A stretch of DNA of 64,000 nucleotides, taken from the NCBI GenBank assembly GCA_019058365.1, contig JAHPZE010000011.1:60921-124920 (forward strand), written 5' to 3'. Of this stretch, positions 8,538-18,142 are shown piece by piece (position 1 is the first letter of the stretch; every line of letters starts with the position of its first letter). The translations under genes and the position numbers were made by a program. A model generated the notes under the pieces. That model saw only the letters and a list, made by a program, of their open reading frames with translations. It was not told the DNA's origin and did no database searches. This DNA comes from Promethearchaeota archaeon. Lineage in GTDB: Archaea > Asgardarchaeota > Lokiarchaeia > Sigyniarchaeales > SOKP01.

Positions 8538-9701
8538 ATGCTTATTTGTGAGAAGAAAAATATGATCAATAATCGCTATAATGATGAAAAAGAGTTAGAA
8601 GCTGTAAGGCTAATAGACCAAGCAGAAACGCTGGCTGATCGTGGAAAAGGAGAAGAAGCAATCAATTTTTACGAAAAAGCAGCTTCAATTTACCTTGATC
8701 TTGGGAGTTATATTAAACTGGATGAATTATTTATACGAATAGCTCAAATTATCTCAAAATTTAAGAATAATATTCAAGCTGTTTATAGATTGAAATCAAT
8801 TATTAGAAAAACTGAAGAATTAAAACTATATGAAGTATCTGCTAAATTATTAATTCAATTAGGAAATATTTCTTTTAGAATGCATGACTGGGAGACTGCG
8901 GGAGAGTCTTGGCAAAGCGCTTCAGATTATTTATATAAAACTGATCCTGAAGAATATAGAAATTTATCTTCAGTGCTCCTTCTAAAAGCGGGACAATCTT
9001 TTGAACGATCTAGACTCAAAAAAGAAGAAGGTAAACGGTTAATTTTAAAAGCAGTAATGAAAATACATGAATTTGATGAACTTTATGAATTAGAAGAAAA
9101 AAGGGCGTTCAACCTATTGTCTAGAAAAGAATTTGAAGCTTCTGCTAAGAAATTCTTTGATATAGCCGCTAACTTTAAAATAGCTTTGGATGATTTGGAT
9201 AATTTAATAGACGAAGTAGAATCCAAAGATACATTACTTAATGCTAAAGCAAGATTTATACATTTTATTGCAGAGTATCAGACTGTATCAGCATTATGTT
9301 TAAGAGCATCTGAAAATCGCGTTCATAATGATCGAATTAAAGAATTAGGAAAACATTCGTTTGAACTTTTTAAAGAATCAATTTCTATGCTTAAGTCTTA
9401 TCTTCTTCCTATAAACTCAGATTTTGATCATGAAATTATTTTGAGAATTACTTTCGATACAATGTTAACTTCGATTATTCAAGGAATGTTAGGCATTCAT
9501 CAAATAAATCCAAATGAATTCTTGTTAAGAGATATTGAGAAAAATAAAGCATTAGTAAAAGAAATCAACGGATCACCTTATTATAAGATAACTGAAAGAA
9601 TTCAAAAATTAGGAATCAGAGATGCATTAGAAGATCTTTCTAAGGTACATTTAGGTCACTTTGAATTGATAAAAAATACTCTTATTGATTATTTCAAATA
9701 A
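8538..9701 (+). CDS. TPR/SNAP-like alpha-helical repeat protein
   Basis: The 387 residues are almost all helical with TPR-like pairs. Clear repeats are D-Q-A-E-T-L-A-D-R-G-K-G-E-E-A-I-N-F-Y-E followed by K-A-A-S-I-Y, and later W-E-T-A-G-E-S-W-Q-S-A-S-D-Y-L. The run of short helical pairs with N-terminal 'A..Y.KAA..Y' units resembles the alpha/gamma-SNAP class, but this is a fold-level impression only. An ATG eight codons downstream (8562) could be the true start. No signal peptide or membrane segment. Likely a cytoplasmic scaffold. Confidence 0.6.
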   Translation: MLICEKKNMINNRYNDEKELEAVRLIDQAETLADRGKGEEAINFYEKAASIYLDLGSYIKLDELFIRIAQIISKFKNNIQAVYRLKSIIRKTEELKLYEVSAKLLIQLGNISFRMHDWETAGESWQSASDYLYKTDPEEYRNLSSVLLLKAGQSFERSRLKKEEGKRLILKAVMKIHEFDELYELEEKRAFNLLSRKEFEASAKKFFDIAANFKIALDDLDNLIDEVESKDTLLNAKARFIHFIAEYQTVSALCLRASENRVHNDRIKELGKHSFELFKESISMLKSYLLPINSDFDHEIILRITFDTMLTSIIQGMLGIHQINPNEFLLRDIEKNKALVKEINGSPYYKITERIQKLGIRDALEDLSKVHLGHFELIKNTLIDYFK

Positions 9702-10049
9702 AGTCTTGAGTTATCAAAATGCATTTAGAACGACTGTTTTTATTCATCTATTAATTTCTTCCTCAGTGTTAACAAAAATACCAAAATTCCCTATTTATAT
9801 TTGTTTTATGTCATTATTTATTAGATTTTTCTATATTACATTTTAAAGCCGTCTTTGTATTTTCTACAGCTATGTAGATTTAGCAAAAGGTTTATAAAGA
9901 TCAATTACTATTTAATATTTAAGGTTTTGATTATTGAGAAATCTTTGAAGGTTTCTCTATGCTTTTTCTCTTCTGTTAATGCTAATCAGTTTTATATATG
10001 GATAGTGGAGATTAGGCATCTAACCAAAAAAAATATGGTGAAATAGAAG
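9702..10049. other. Intergenic stretch, no convincing gene
   Basis: This 348-bp AT-rich stretch has only low-complexity open frames: a TTG-started hydrophobic frame at 9706-9846 and a 63-codon frame at 9855-10046 that looks like chance translation of AT-rich DNA (many I, L, F, K, N). It probably contains the promoter of the radical SAM gene at 10050. No RNA gene or repeat was seen. Confidence 0.55.
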
Positions 10050-11633
10050 TTGAAGATTCTATATGTTAATCCTGCCCGATTAAGTTCTGGTCTTGATGCA
10101 ATAATTAAAGGTCCTCCTTTAAGTTTAATTTCAATTGCAGCAATGGTTCCACAACATGATGCGAAATTATTCGATTTTAAAGTCCACAAATATAATGAGA
10201 GAAAATTCAATTCATTATTGAATCAGAGTGACATAGTAGCTCTCACAAGCATGACACCCCAAATCTCTCATGCATTTGAAGTAGCTCAAATGGCTAAAGA
10301 GCAAGGTTGTACTACTATTATTGGTGGATATCAGCCAACTTTAGCTCCTGAATATGTAGCTAAACATCCTGCGATAGATTATGCTGTTCGCGGTGAGGGA
10401 GAACACACTTTTCGCGAACTTGTAGATTATATCGATGGAAATGTTAATAATGCAACACTGAGAAATATTGATGGAATTTCTTATAAAAATAAAGAAGGAC
10501 AAGTACTTCATAACAAAGATCGAAAATTAGAGCCTAATTTGGATAATTTTCCAATGCCTCGTAGAGATTTATTAGATGATAAAAATTATGTTTATCTAGG
10601 TGCAAGAGTCGCTCAACTTGAAACTTCACGAGGTTGTCCACATAATTGTAAATTCTGTTGTATCATAAAAATGTGGAGAAATTCAGATCGACCCGTAACT
10701 TATAGAACTAAATCTACTAAAAGAATAATGCAAGAAATCTATGATATTGATTTTAAAAATGATTTTATTTTTTTCTGTGAAGATAATTTTACTATTAAAA
10801 TAAAACGTACAAAAGAGATTCTTGAATCCATAATTCGTTCGGGAGTTCCTAATAAAATGTATTTCTCTTGCCAATCACGAGTTGATACGCTATACAGAAA
10901 TCCTTGGTTAATTGATTTAATGCATAAAGCAGGTATGAGACAAGTATTTCTCGGGATCGAATCAGTTCATCAACAAAGCCTTGATGCAATGAATAAGCAA
11001 AATACTACTCCTGATATGGTTAGAAAGGTTGTCTCATCGCTTCAAGATCATGGAATTTCAATTTTTGGTGGCGTGATCATTGGATTTCCAGGAGAAACTA
11101 AAACAATGGTAAGACAAAATATTCAATTTGCAAAATCACTTAATTTGAGTTGTATTCAATTCACACCAATTACAGCTTTTCCCGGAACTGACTTTTATAA
11201 TGAAATGTCAGAAAAAAATATGATTACGAGTACTGATTATAGGCATTATGATTTGTTTCATTCTATGATGCGTACAGAACAATTGACCAATAATGAAATG
11301 TATCAATTAGTTGGTGAAGCGTATTCTGCATATTATCTTAGTAAGGGTTGGCTTAAAATGCTTATAAAAAGATATGCTAATCCATTTGGTAAATTCAATT
11401 GGATGTGGCGAAATATACCGCGTTTTGCTAAAACAGTGATTAAGAGTGGAAGAGAAATGCTTCTTTCGATGGGAATTACTCAATCAATTATATCTGAAGA
11501 AATGGCAGAAATTATGGCGAGAGGAAAAGCAGGTAAACACTTATTTATAAGTAAACCGAACATTATTGGAAACGAAAAAGAAATTATTCCCCTTGTGAAA
11601 AAAGAAACTAAACCAGTAAAAATTACTATCTGA
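10050..11633 (+). CDS. B12-binding radical SAM protein
   Basis: The start is TTG at 10050, which gives the usual family N-terminus (K-I-L-Y-V-N-P). Residues 1-150 form a cobalamin-binding Rossmann domain (G-G-Y-Q-P-T-L-A-P-E, then A-V-R-G-E-G-E-H-T-F-R-E-L). The radical SAM core follows, with E-T-S-R-G-C-P-H-N-C-K-F-C providing the CxxxCxxC [4Fe-4S] motif near residue 198, and I-F-G-G-V-I-I-G-F-P-G-E-T later in the barrel. Such enzymes perform methylations or cyclisations on lipids, tetrapyrroles and natural products; the HpnP/HpnJ class looks similar. The substrate cannot be assigned. It stands alone with an oppositely oriented ArsR gene downstream. Confidence 0.85.
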   Translation: MKILYVNPARLSSGLDAIIKGPPLSLISIAAMVPQHDAKLFDFKVHKYNERKFNSLLNQSDIVALTSMTPQISHAFEVAQMAKEQGCTTIIGGYQPTLAPEYVAKHPAIDYAVRGEGEHTFRELVDYIDGNVNNATLRNIDGISYKNKEGQVLHNKDRKLEPNLDNFPMPRRDLLDDKNYVYLGARVAQLETSRGCPHNCKFCCIIKMWRNSDRPVTYRTKSTKRIMQEIYDIDFKNDFIFFCEDNFTIKIKRTKEILESIIRSGVPNKMYFSCQSRVDTLYRNPWLIDLMHKAGMRQVFLGIESVHQQSLDAMNKQNTTPDMVRKVVSSLQDHGISIFGGVIIGFPGETKTMVRQNIQFAKSLNLSCIQFTPITAFPGTDFYNEMSEKNMITSTDYRHYDLFHSMMRTEQLTNNEMYQLVGEAYSAYYLSKGWLKMLIKRYANPFGKFNWMWRNIPRFAKTVIKSGREMLLSMGITQSIISEEMAEIMARGKAGKHLFISKPNIIGNEKEIIPLVKKETKPVKITI

Positions 11634-11728
11634 ACTAACTTATTATTAAACTTTATTTCTTTCTTATAATTTTAAGTATAGATATAGATAGATCGCTACT
11701 TTAAGCCCTCTTTAAAAATTAAGAGTAA

Positions 11729-12052
11729 TTAAAACTCTATTACAAGTTTATTAAATTTCAACTTACTAATTTTACGAACCCCGTGGTCACCGGAAGCATA
11801 ATCGCATGTAATTAAACCTGCTTCTTCAAGTTTCTTAATTTGGGCAGAAATATTGGCTTCAGTCATAATTAAATTAGCCGCAATATTCGAAACATCCATT
11901 GGTTCTTCTTGAATATGATGGAGTATTTGACGCCTTGTTCGTGATGACAAGGCTTTTACAATCTTTTCAATTTGCTCATCTGATTTTATTGAAACTGATT
12001 CAGTTTTATTTTGCAAATTGACTTCTAAAATACCAGTCTGTGTAAGTTCCAT
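11729..12052 (-). CDS. ArsR-type winged-helix regulator
   Basis: A 107-residue DNA-binding protein. After a 25-residue leader comes the winged helix: I-V-K-A-L-S-S-R-T-R-R-Q-I-L-H-H-I, then D-V-S-N-I-A-A-N-L, recognition helix E-A-N-I-S-A-Q-I-K-K-L-E-E-A-G-L-I and a wing containing G-D-H-G-V-R-K. No metal-binding Cys pair is seen in the usual helix, so it may not be a metal sensor. The nearest downstream gene is convergent, so its target is probably its own promoter or a distant gene. Confidence 0.8.
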   Translation of the reverse strand: MELTQTGILEVNLQNKTESVSIKSDEQIEKIVKALSSRTRRQILHHIQEEPMDVSNIAANLIMTEANISAQIKKLEEAGLITCDYASGDHGVRKISKLKFNKLVIEF

Positions 12053-12851
12053 GACTTTTTATCCAACCCTTAATAAATTTCTAATAGTTATATACATAAA
12101 ATCAATATTTTAGACGATATTTATATTTACCTTGTGTATTTTTTGTATTCTAAAATTACAAAATACTATAATGATTACAATTGATATTAAAATTAAGTAT
12201 AACTCATTTTTATATTTGGGATTATTTATTTAATAAAGTATTCTTTTAACAAAATTAGATTCATTGATGGTTTTTAAATTTTAGGGCTTGTAACTATTAT
12301 TGGATTTTTAGTCAATGTAATATATCCTTTAATTGAATTGGCTCTCTTTAATAATCAAAGTATATTTAGAGAGTACATTATGAATATAATAAAAATCTTT
12401 CCAAAAATTAATAAAAATACCACAAAAATCCCATTAAGATAAAAATCTTGAATATTTTTTTTCTTACTATGTTTTTTATTGATTATTAAAATTTAATATT
12501 TATAATAAAGAGATAATATATAGCACACAAACTATTCTGGAAGAATTTTAATTCTAAATCTCTATACATAGTTCTATAAATCCTTAAAATCCTAATTAAT
12601 ATGTTTTATTAAACTAGACTTTAAATAAAGTTCATTATTTGGAAGAAGGGATTCCATTGATTAAAACAACATACAAGTTATAATATTCAAATAAATAGAT
12701 AATGAAATATTTTATAATTGTATATTTATTTTCCCATAATTTTTGACAAAAATTGTAAATCACTATCATTTATATTCATAAGTTACTTATATTACATATA
12801 CTATAAAATTAATACAAATATTACAAATAAAATTCTTTAGGGAGATAATAA
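12053..12851. other. Long AT-rich non-coding stretch with possible ORF remnant
   Basis: About 0.8 kb without a recognisable gene. One frame, 12278-12442 on the plus strand, is open for 54 codons with a membrane-like start (G-L-V-T-I-I-G-F-L-V-N-V-I) but lacks a start codon until an internal ATG, so it may be a decayed gene tail or chance. Just before the next gene there is a direct repeat (ACAAATA twice, in 12815-12833) that could be an operator for the ribbon-helix-helix protein. No tRNA-like cloverleaf, CRISPR repeat or transposon end was seen. Confidence 0.5.
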
Positions 12852-13514
12852 TTGAGTAGAAATCCGATCCAAAAATCATTAAATCATGAAAAAAATGCTA
12901 CATCTAGGGGGAATAAGTTAAATAATTCAACAAGCGTCATAACTGTAAGAATTGATGAAGAATTGAACTATAATCTAGAAAAAATCCGCACAAAATTAGG
13001 GGTTTCTAAGGCTGATCTTATACGAAATTATTTAGAAATGTCAAAATATATAATAAAACAAAAAATTTCAATTCAATCATTAAATGATCGGGATTTAATA
13101 ATTATAAAAAGAAGTTATTTAAGAAAACTAATTGAAAATTGGGATGAAGAAGAACAAATAGATTTAGGTGAAAAATTAGCTCGATTTATAAATGATTGTG
13201 CAAGAATTAATGGAAAATCAGATGATATGGATTATAAAATAGAAATGTGTGATAATCTAGGTTTTTTCCGTAAATTTACAGATGATGAAAAATATCTATT
13301 AATAGATAAGAAATTTGGTCCTTTAAAATTTGTAGAAGCTTTCATATGGACAATTTTTAACAAAGGAGAATTTAATCCAGATTGGATTTTTTCAAAAATA
13401 GATGCCCAAAGTAAAATAAGGACGGCTTATGAAAAACAGGTACACCCTGTAGAGCGATCATCATCTCATTTTTCATATGAATTTGCTAAAATAGTCGAAG
13501 AAGAAATTGAATAA
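12852..13514 (+). CDS. Ribbon-helix-helix (RHH) DNA-binding protein with unknown C-terminal domain
   Basis: The start is TTG at 12852, supported by a purine-rich Shine-Dalgarno (TTAGGGAGATAATA) just upstream. Residues about 28-70 match an RHH/CopG fold: strand S-V-I-T-V-R-I-D-E-E-L, helix Y-N-L-E-K-I-R-T-K-L-G-V, then S-K-A-D-L-I-R-N-Y-L-E. The remaining 150 residues are charged and helical with no family I recognise. Such proteins are usually dimeric repressors. It follows the long non-coding stretch, where its operator probably lies, and converges on the maltokinase-like gene 20 bp away. Confidence 0.75.
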   Translation: MSRNPIQKSLNHEKNATSRGNKLNNSTSVITVRIDEELNYNLEKIRTKLGVSKADLIRNYLEMSKYIIKQKISIQSLNDRDLIIIKRSYLRKLIENWDEEEQIDLGEKLARFINDCARINGKSDDMDYKIEMCDNLGFFRKFTDDEKYLLIDKKFGPLKFVEAFIWTIFNKGEFNPDWIFSKIDAQSKIRTAYEKQVHPVERSSSHFSYEFAKIVEEEIE

Positions 13515-13534
13515 AAATAAGAAGTAAAAAAAAA

Positions 13535-15265
13535 TTAACTTTTATCTATAATTTCTTTTAAACCTAAGATTGGAACAATTGTTTTATTGGGGCGGAATAA
13601 AATTTCATAATTTAATTCATATAACGCCCTTTCCATATAAAAATATGTAATTAAAATATAATTTGGGTTTAATTTTTTCAATATTTTTCCTATTAATTGT
13701 GATTCCCATATATTAAGAACATTGAGAATAATATCAAGAACTTTTTTTATGGGTCTAGCAGCTCTCCTGAAATAAAGATTATAAAGAATTTCTTCTGGTA
13801 CTTCATACTTCTCTTTTCGAATTATTTTGTGCTCAATGAACTTAAGTAAAGTATTAAATTTTATATAACTCAAAGCTCTCAAAAAGGAAGCCAAATCTTT
13901 TTCAATGGGGAATTTTCCTTTCTTTTCCTCATAGGATAATTGCGGATCACCTTCAAAATCAATAAAGTAAAAATTATAGTGATTATCAACTTTATTGAAT
14001 AGAATCTGTTCCATATGTAAGTCTTGGTGCACAGGTTGAATTTTTATTACTGTTTCTTTGAATTCTGAACGAAATCTTTCTATAATATCTTTAATATCTA
14101 TAAGGATGGAACTTATTTTTGGTAAATTGAAAAATGCGCTTTCTGGTTGCTCTGTCATGTGACTTAGTAATTCTGAAATCATCGAATTTAATCTATATGT
14201 ATAAGTTTTAAGATACTCTTCACTATTTACTGATTCTAAAACATATTCTTTCTGGGAGGGTAAAATTAAGGATTTATGTAAGTTTTTAATGTAGTTTCCT
14301 ATCTCAGTAGATACAATTATAGTTTCAACACAGTTTTTTTTAATCATTGTGGAGATATTTGATTTTTCGGTAAGTAAAGAAAAATTATCATTAATATCTT
14401 TAAATACTATTTTAATCATATTATTTAGTTCATTCCAATATATATCTCCTAAATTTCCTTCATTAGGAACACTTTCTAGTATTCCAACTGTTTCTTTATC
14501 TTGGATCTTTATTGTTCCATAAATTTTAGGAGCATTTGGAAACTTATTTTTTACTAAAACGTATAATATTGACGGTTCTAAACTTATAGAATAATCTTTA
14601 TATGATTTTAATACATACGAGATTGGTTTTTGATCTGGTGATCTTTTATTAGATATGGTTAATGAATATATTAGATTGGTAGTATTTCCCTTTCCTAATT
14701 GATCTAACGAGAGCTCATATCTATCGGGATATAATCCTGCTTCTATTAAATTTTGAACCTTCTTCATGTTAGTATCATCTTCGAATTGTTTGCTATAAAG
14801 TGTTAGTTCCAAATCCATTTTTGGAAACTTTTCAGAAATAGTTGCGTCAAATAACATTTTCTTCCAGAAAAAAAGACAAGACTCTGCTTCTAGTAAATTA
14901 AGTGTGATTATTTTTTGTTCATTTTCAACAGTCATAGCTAACTTTTTACTAAATGTGTTTTCAGTAAGGCGTAAAATATTGGACCGTGTTTTTTCATTAG
15001 GTTCTAGAATAGTTTCAATTTTTTCATAATAGATTAAAGGAATAAAATAAGTCTTAGAATAGACTGTAGTCTTTACGTCAATTATTGTTAGGAAAATCCT
15101 TTCCGCGATCGTTTCAAAATATTGTAGCAATACATCAAATTCTAAATTTGATAAAGCTGATTTATCTCCAAACCATCTTCTTGAGAGCAGCCATCCCTTA
15201 AACTCATTCGAATTACATATTCCTTGGATCACATTCTTATCAAAATATTTAAACATAAAAACCAA
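13535..15265 (-). CDS. Maltokinase-like phosphotransferase
   Basis: The N-terminal cap contains W-L-L-S-R-R-W-F-G-D-K-S, the hallmark of maltokinases (the 'RWF.GK' cap). The C-terminal eukaryotic-kinase-like lobe has the catalytic segment V-H-Q-D-L-H-M-E-Q-I-L (near residues 410-420) and the metal-binding D-F-E-G-D-P about 20 residues later, followed by D-L-A-S-F-L-R-A. These enzymes phosphorylate maltose to maltose-1-phosphate using ATP. At 576 aa it exceeds typical maltokinases (about 450), with extra sequence in the middle. It is divergent from the GH57 gene with only 91 bp between them, implying shared control of alpha-glucan use. An ATG three codons downstream is an alternative start. 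The exact sugar acceptor is inferred. Confidence 0.75.
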   Translation of the reverse strand: MVFMFKYFDKNVIQGICNSNEFKGWLLSRRWFGDKSALSNLEFDVLLQYFETIAERIFLTIIDVKTTVYSKTYFIPLIYYEKIETILEPNEKTRSNILRLTENTFSKKLAMTVENEQKIITLNLLEAESCLFFWKKMLFDATISEKFPKMDLELTLYSKQFEDDTNMKKVQNLIEAGLYPDRYELSLDQLGKGNTTNLIYSLTISNKRSPDQKPISYVLKSYKDYSISLEPSILYVLVKNKFPNAPKIYGTIKIQDKETVGILESVPNEGNLGDIYWNELNNMIKIVFKDINDNFSLLTEKSNISTMIKKNCVETIIVSTEIGNYIKNLHKSLILPSQKEYVLESVNSEEYLKTYTYRLNSMISELLSHMTEQPESAFFNLPKISSILIDIKDIIERFRSEFKETVIKIQPVHQDLHMEQILFNKVDNHYNFYFIDFEGDPQLSYEEKKGKFPIEKDLASFLRALSYIKFNTLLKFIEHKIIRKEKYEVPEEILYNLYFRRAARPIKKVLDIILNVLNIWESQLIGKILKKLNPNYILITYFYMERALYELNYEILFRPNKTIVPILGLKEIIDKS

Positions 15266-15356
15266 GTATTTCAGTTTTTAATAATATATTTAGTTATCTT
15301 TTATAAGTAAAAATTTTTACATATATTTAAACACATTATTTAATGAATTCATAAAT

Positions 15357-17531
15357 ATGTCTGAAAGAAGTATTCATTTGCCTATTGTCTTTCACTTCCA
15401 TCAACCAGTCGATAACTTCAATTTTGTAATAGAAGATTGTTATCAGAAAGCATATGAACCTCTTATTGACAGTATATTCCAATTTGAAGATATAAAAATA
15501 ACTCTTCATTTTTCTGGTAACTTATTAGAATGGTTTCTAAATTACAAGCCTGAATTTATTGAAAAAATAAAAATTATGGCGAAAAGAGGTCAGATAGAAA
15601 TTATTGGAGGAGGTTATTATGAACCTATTTTTGCTATAATCCCTTATCGCGATAAAATAGCTCAAATAAAAAAATTATCTGATTTAATTAAAAAGGAATT
15701 TGGATTAGAAATTAATGGTGCTTGGTTATCAGAAAGAGTATGGGAACCAAATTATCCTTCATTTTTAAATGATGTTGGATTGAAATATGTTATCGTTGAT
15801 GATAATCATTTTCGCTCCACTGGAATAACAGAGGAAGAGACTCTATATTCATATATTACTGAAGATGATGGAAAAACATTGCGAATTTTTTCTATTAATG
15901 AAGAATTAAGATATTTAACTCCCTGGAAGCCAACATATTTATCTATTGATTATCTAAAAAAAATGATCGATGAGAATGGTGATAGGATAGCTCTTTTAAT
16001 ATCAGATGCAGAAAAGATGGGTGTATGGGGTACTACTCACGAAATATGTTATGTAGAGGGGCAGGGTCATAAAGATGGGGATAACGGGAAACCATTTATA
16101 CCAGCTTTCTTTGAGCAAATTAGAAGTAATTCTTGGATAAAGTCCATTACATTAACGGAATATATGCAAAAGTTTCCCGCGAAGAGTTTGATATATCTCC
16201 CAACTGCTAGCTATGACAAAATGGAGGAATGGGTGTTACCTACAGAAATTAGGAAGAATTTTAAAAAAATAAGAAAAGCTCTAATGGAGGATGAGGAAAA
16301 AAGAGAAATATATCAATTTCTAAAGGGTGGTTTTTGGAGATACTTCCTTGTAAAATACCCAGAATCTAATAATATGCACAAGAAAATGATTTATATAAGA
16401 AATAAACTAATTTCCACCGAAGAGAAACTACTAAAAGTTAAAAATGAACAACTTGTTTCTTTGATACTGAAAAAGATAAACAAAGCATGGGATGAGATTT
16501 ATAAAGCTCAATGTAATGATTGCTATTGGCACGGATTATTTGGAGGAGTCTATTTACAATTTTTACGGTTTTCAGTTTATACACATTTAATAAATACTGA
16601 GAAGATAATTGATGAGATTAGTACTTTAATCAATCCAAAATTGAAATCCTATATTTATATAACACCAACTGATTTTATTAAGGATAGTAGAACAGAGTAC
16701 TTAATTGAATCAGATCTTTTTAATATTTACATTAATCCTAATGATGCTGGAACAATTTTTGAGTTAGATTATAAACCCAAATCTTATAATCTATTAAATA
16801 CATTAACAAGATGGCCTGAAGCATATCATGATAGTAAGAAACTTGAATCAAAAGAAGTGCTGGTTGATCGATTTAGAAGAAGTCTACTACGCATTAGATT
16901 TTTGCATGATGATGTGACTCTTGAACAGCTCCAAGCCGATCAATATTATGACTTTGGAGATTTTGTTGATGAAAAATACAGAGTTACAAGTAATGAAAAA
17001 GAAGGTAAAATTGCCATAATAGAAATGGAAAGAATTGGAAGTATAAAAGATCCTGATACTGATGATAGAAACCCCGTGCGAATTACAAAAGATATACATG
17101 TAAAAAATAATGAAATTGAAGTTATCATAAGAATTAATTTCAATGAAATCCCCGGAAAAGAAAAAATGCTAAACAGTATTGTTAATAAGTTAAATGTAGC
17201 TGTTGATATTCCTTTTTTCTTTAATGGAGATACAACTAAATTCAAATGGGAAAGCAAGCAAGTGGATCTTGAAGATAATCTTAAAACAGAATTATTAGAA
17301 CCATTTCAATATATTGGCTCGCATTTTAAAGCTTATGATGAGACCTATGATCTAAATTTTGAATTTGAGATTTTAACTAAAAATGATTCAATTAAAATTA
17401 ATAAATTTCCAATAATTGCATATGCTTTCACAGATGAGGGCTATAAAGAGATTTATCAAGGAATCAATGTTACTCCCGTTCTTAAACTTAGCAAGAGTTT
17501 AGAATTTCAACTAAAATTACAAATTTTTTAA
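15357..17531 (+). CDS. GH57 alpha-glucan-processing enzyme (4-alpha-glucanotransferase/amylase type)
   Basis: A 724-residue intracellular glycoside hydrolase of family 57. All five family regions are visible: H-F-H-Q-P (13-17), G-G-Y-Y-E-P-I (84-90), W-L-S-E-R-V-W-E-P with candidate nucleophile E125, S-D-A-E-K-M-G with candidate acid/base D216, and D-C-Y-W-H-G-L-F-G-G further on. After the barrel and helical domain comes a long beta-sandwich C-terminus like that of Thermococcus 4-alpha-glucanotransferase. No signal peptide. It shares an intergenic region with the divergent maltokinase-like gene. Transferase versus hydrolase activity cannot be told from sequence alone. Confidence 0.9.
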   Translation: MSERSIHLPIVFHFHQPVDNFNFVIEDCYQKAYEPLIDSIFQFEDIKITLHFSGNLLEWFLNYKPEFIEKIKIMAKRGQIEIIGGGYYEPIFAIIPYRDKIAQIKKLSDLIKKEFGLEINGAWLSERVWEPNYPSFLNDVGLKYVIVDDNHFRSTGITEEETLYSYITEDDGKTLRIFSINEELRYLTPWKPTYLSIDYLKKMIDENGDRIALLISDAEKMGVWGTTHEICYVEGQGHKDGDNGKPFIPAFFEQIRSNSWIKSITLTEYMQKFPAKSLIYLPTASYDKMEEWVLPTEIRKNFKKIRKALMEDEEKREIYQFLKGGFWRYFLVKYPESNNMHKKMIYIRNKLISTEEKLLKVKNEQLVSLILKKINKAWDEIYKAQCNDCYWHGLFGGVYLQFLRFSVYTHLINTEKIIDEISTLINPKLKSYIYITPTDFIKDSRTEYLIESDLFNIYINPNDAGTIFELDYKPKSYNLLNTLTRWPEAYHDSKKLESKEVLVDRFRRSLLRIRFLHDDVTLEQLQADQYYDFGDFVDEKYRVTSNEKEGKIAIIEMERIGSIKDPDTDDRNPVRITKDIHVKNNEIEVIIRINFNEIPGKEKMLNSIVNKLNVAVDIPFFFNGDTTKFKWESKQVDLEDNLKTELLEPFQYIGSHFKAYDETYDLNFEFEILTKNDSIKINKFPIIAYAFTDEGYKEIYQGINVTPVLKLSKSLEFQLKLQIF

Positions 17532-17663
17532 TATTTAAACTTTTATTTCCTCTACAAATTTGTAGAGATACATGAGAATTTTGTCGATATTACCTATCTT
17601 TAAATATATTAATAGCCTAATATCACCTATAAAACTTAAAATTTAAGGTTGGTTTTGACATTT

Positions 17664-17807
17664 ATGGGAGTTACTGGAAATGGGAAGCGAAGTGGTTGGG
17701 TTTATAATAAAAAAACATTGAAAGCTAGTATTGACAATAATCACTTTGTTCGAAATACTCGAAAAAAGTTAATGGAAGAAAAACTTCGAAAAAAACTCCA
17801 GAAATAA
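17664..17807 (+). CDS. Small basic protein (47 aa), unknown
   Basis: An ATG-started 47-codon frame encodes a strongly basic peptide: G-N-G-K-R-S-G-W-V-Y-N-K-K-T near the start, then a Lys/Arg-rich amphipathic helix. Composition differs from random AT-rich translation (few I/F/N runs, balanced charged helix), suggesting a genuine small gene. Nucleic-acid binding is possible but not shown. About 130 bp separate it from the GH57 stop. Confidence 0.4.
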   Translation: MGVTGNGKRSGWVYNKKTLKASIDNNHFVRNTRKKLMEEKLRKKLQK

Positions 17808-17975
17808 CCTTATTCTATTAAGACTTAATTTTTATAAATCACACTTATTCTTTCTTAATATTTTTTAGAAGATCTGGCTAAAACCTTTCACATTCATAAA
17901 CATGACTTTCTTATACCCAGTTAATCTTTTTATAAATGAAATAAAATTAAAAAAATAATCAACACACACAAAATT

Positions 17976-18125
17976 TTGAACGTTACTTGTACTAAGGAAA
18001 GATGCTTTAGTTGGAATTGTTGTGATGAAAATCTACAAGCGTGTATTGAAAAATCAGAATATGTGAAAAGGATTAGAGATGAACTAAGAAGCAAGAAATT
18101 TAAAAAATTAAGGAAGATCAATTAA
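17976..18125 (+). CDS. Small cysteine-rich protein (49 aa), unknown
   Basis: A TTG-started 49-codon frame whose first half contains five cysteines in a compact pattern (C-T-K-E-R-C, then W-N-C-C and Q-A-C-I) and whose second half is a Lys/Arg-rich helix. The cluster could bind zinc or another metal, as in small archaeal zinc-binding proteins. It converges on pcm. No family recognised; the start codon is uncertain. Confidence 0.45.
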   Translation: MNVTCTKERCFSWNCCDENLQACIEKSEYVKRIRDELRSKKFKKLRKIN

Positions 18126-18142
18126 TTTTGTAGAATCATCGT

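Noticed and set aside
9855..10046. 63-codon plus-strand frame before the radical SAM gene
   Set aside because: Dominated by Ile, Leu, Phe and Lys with no domain features, and it occupies the likely promoter region; looks like chance in AT-rich DNA.
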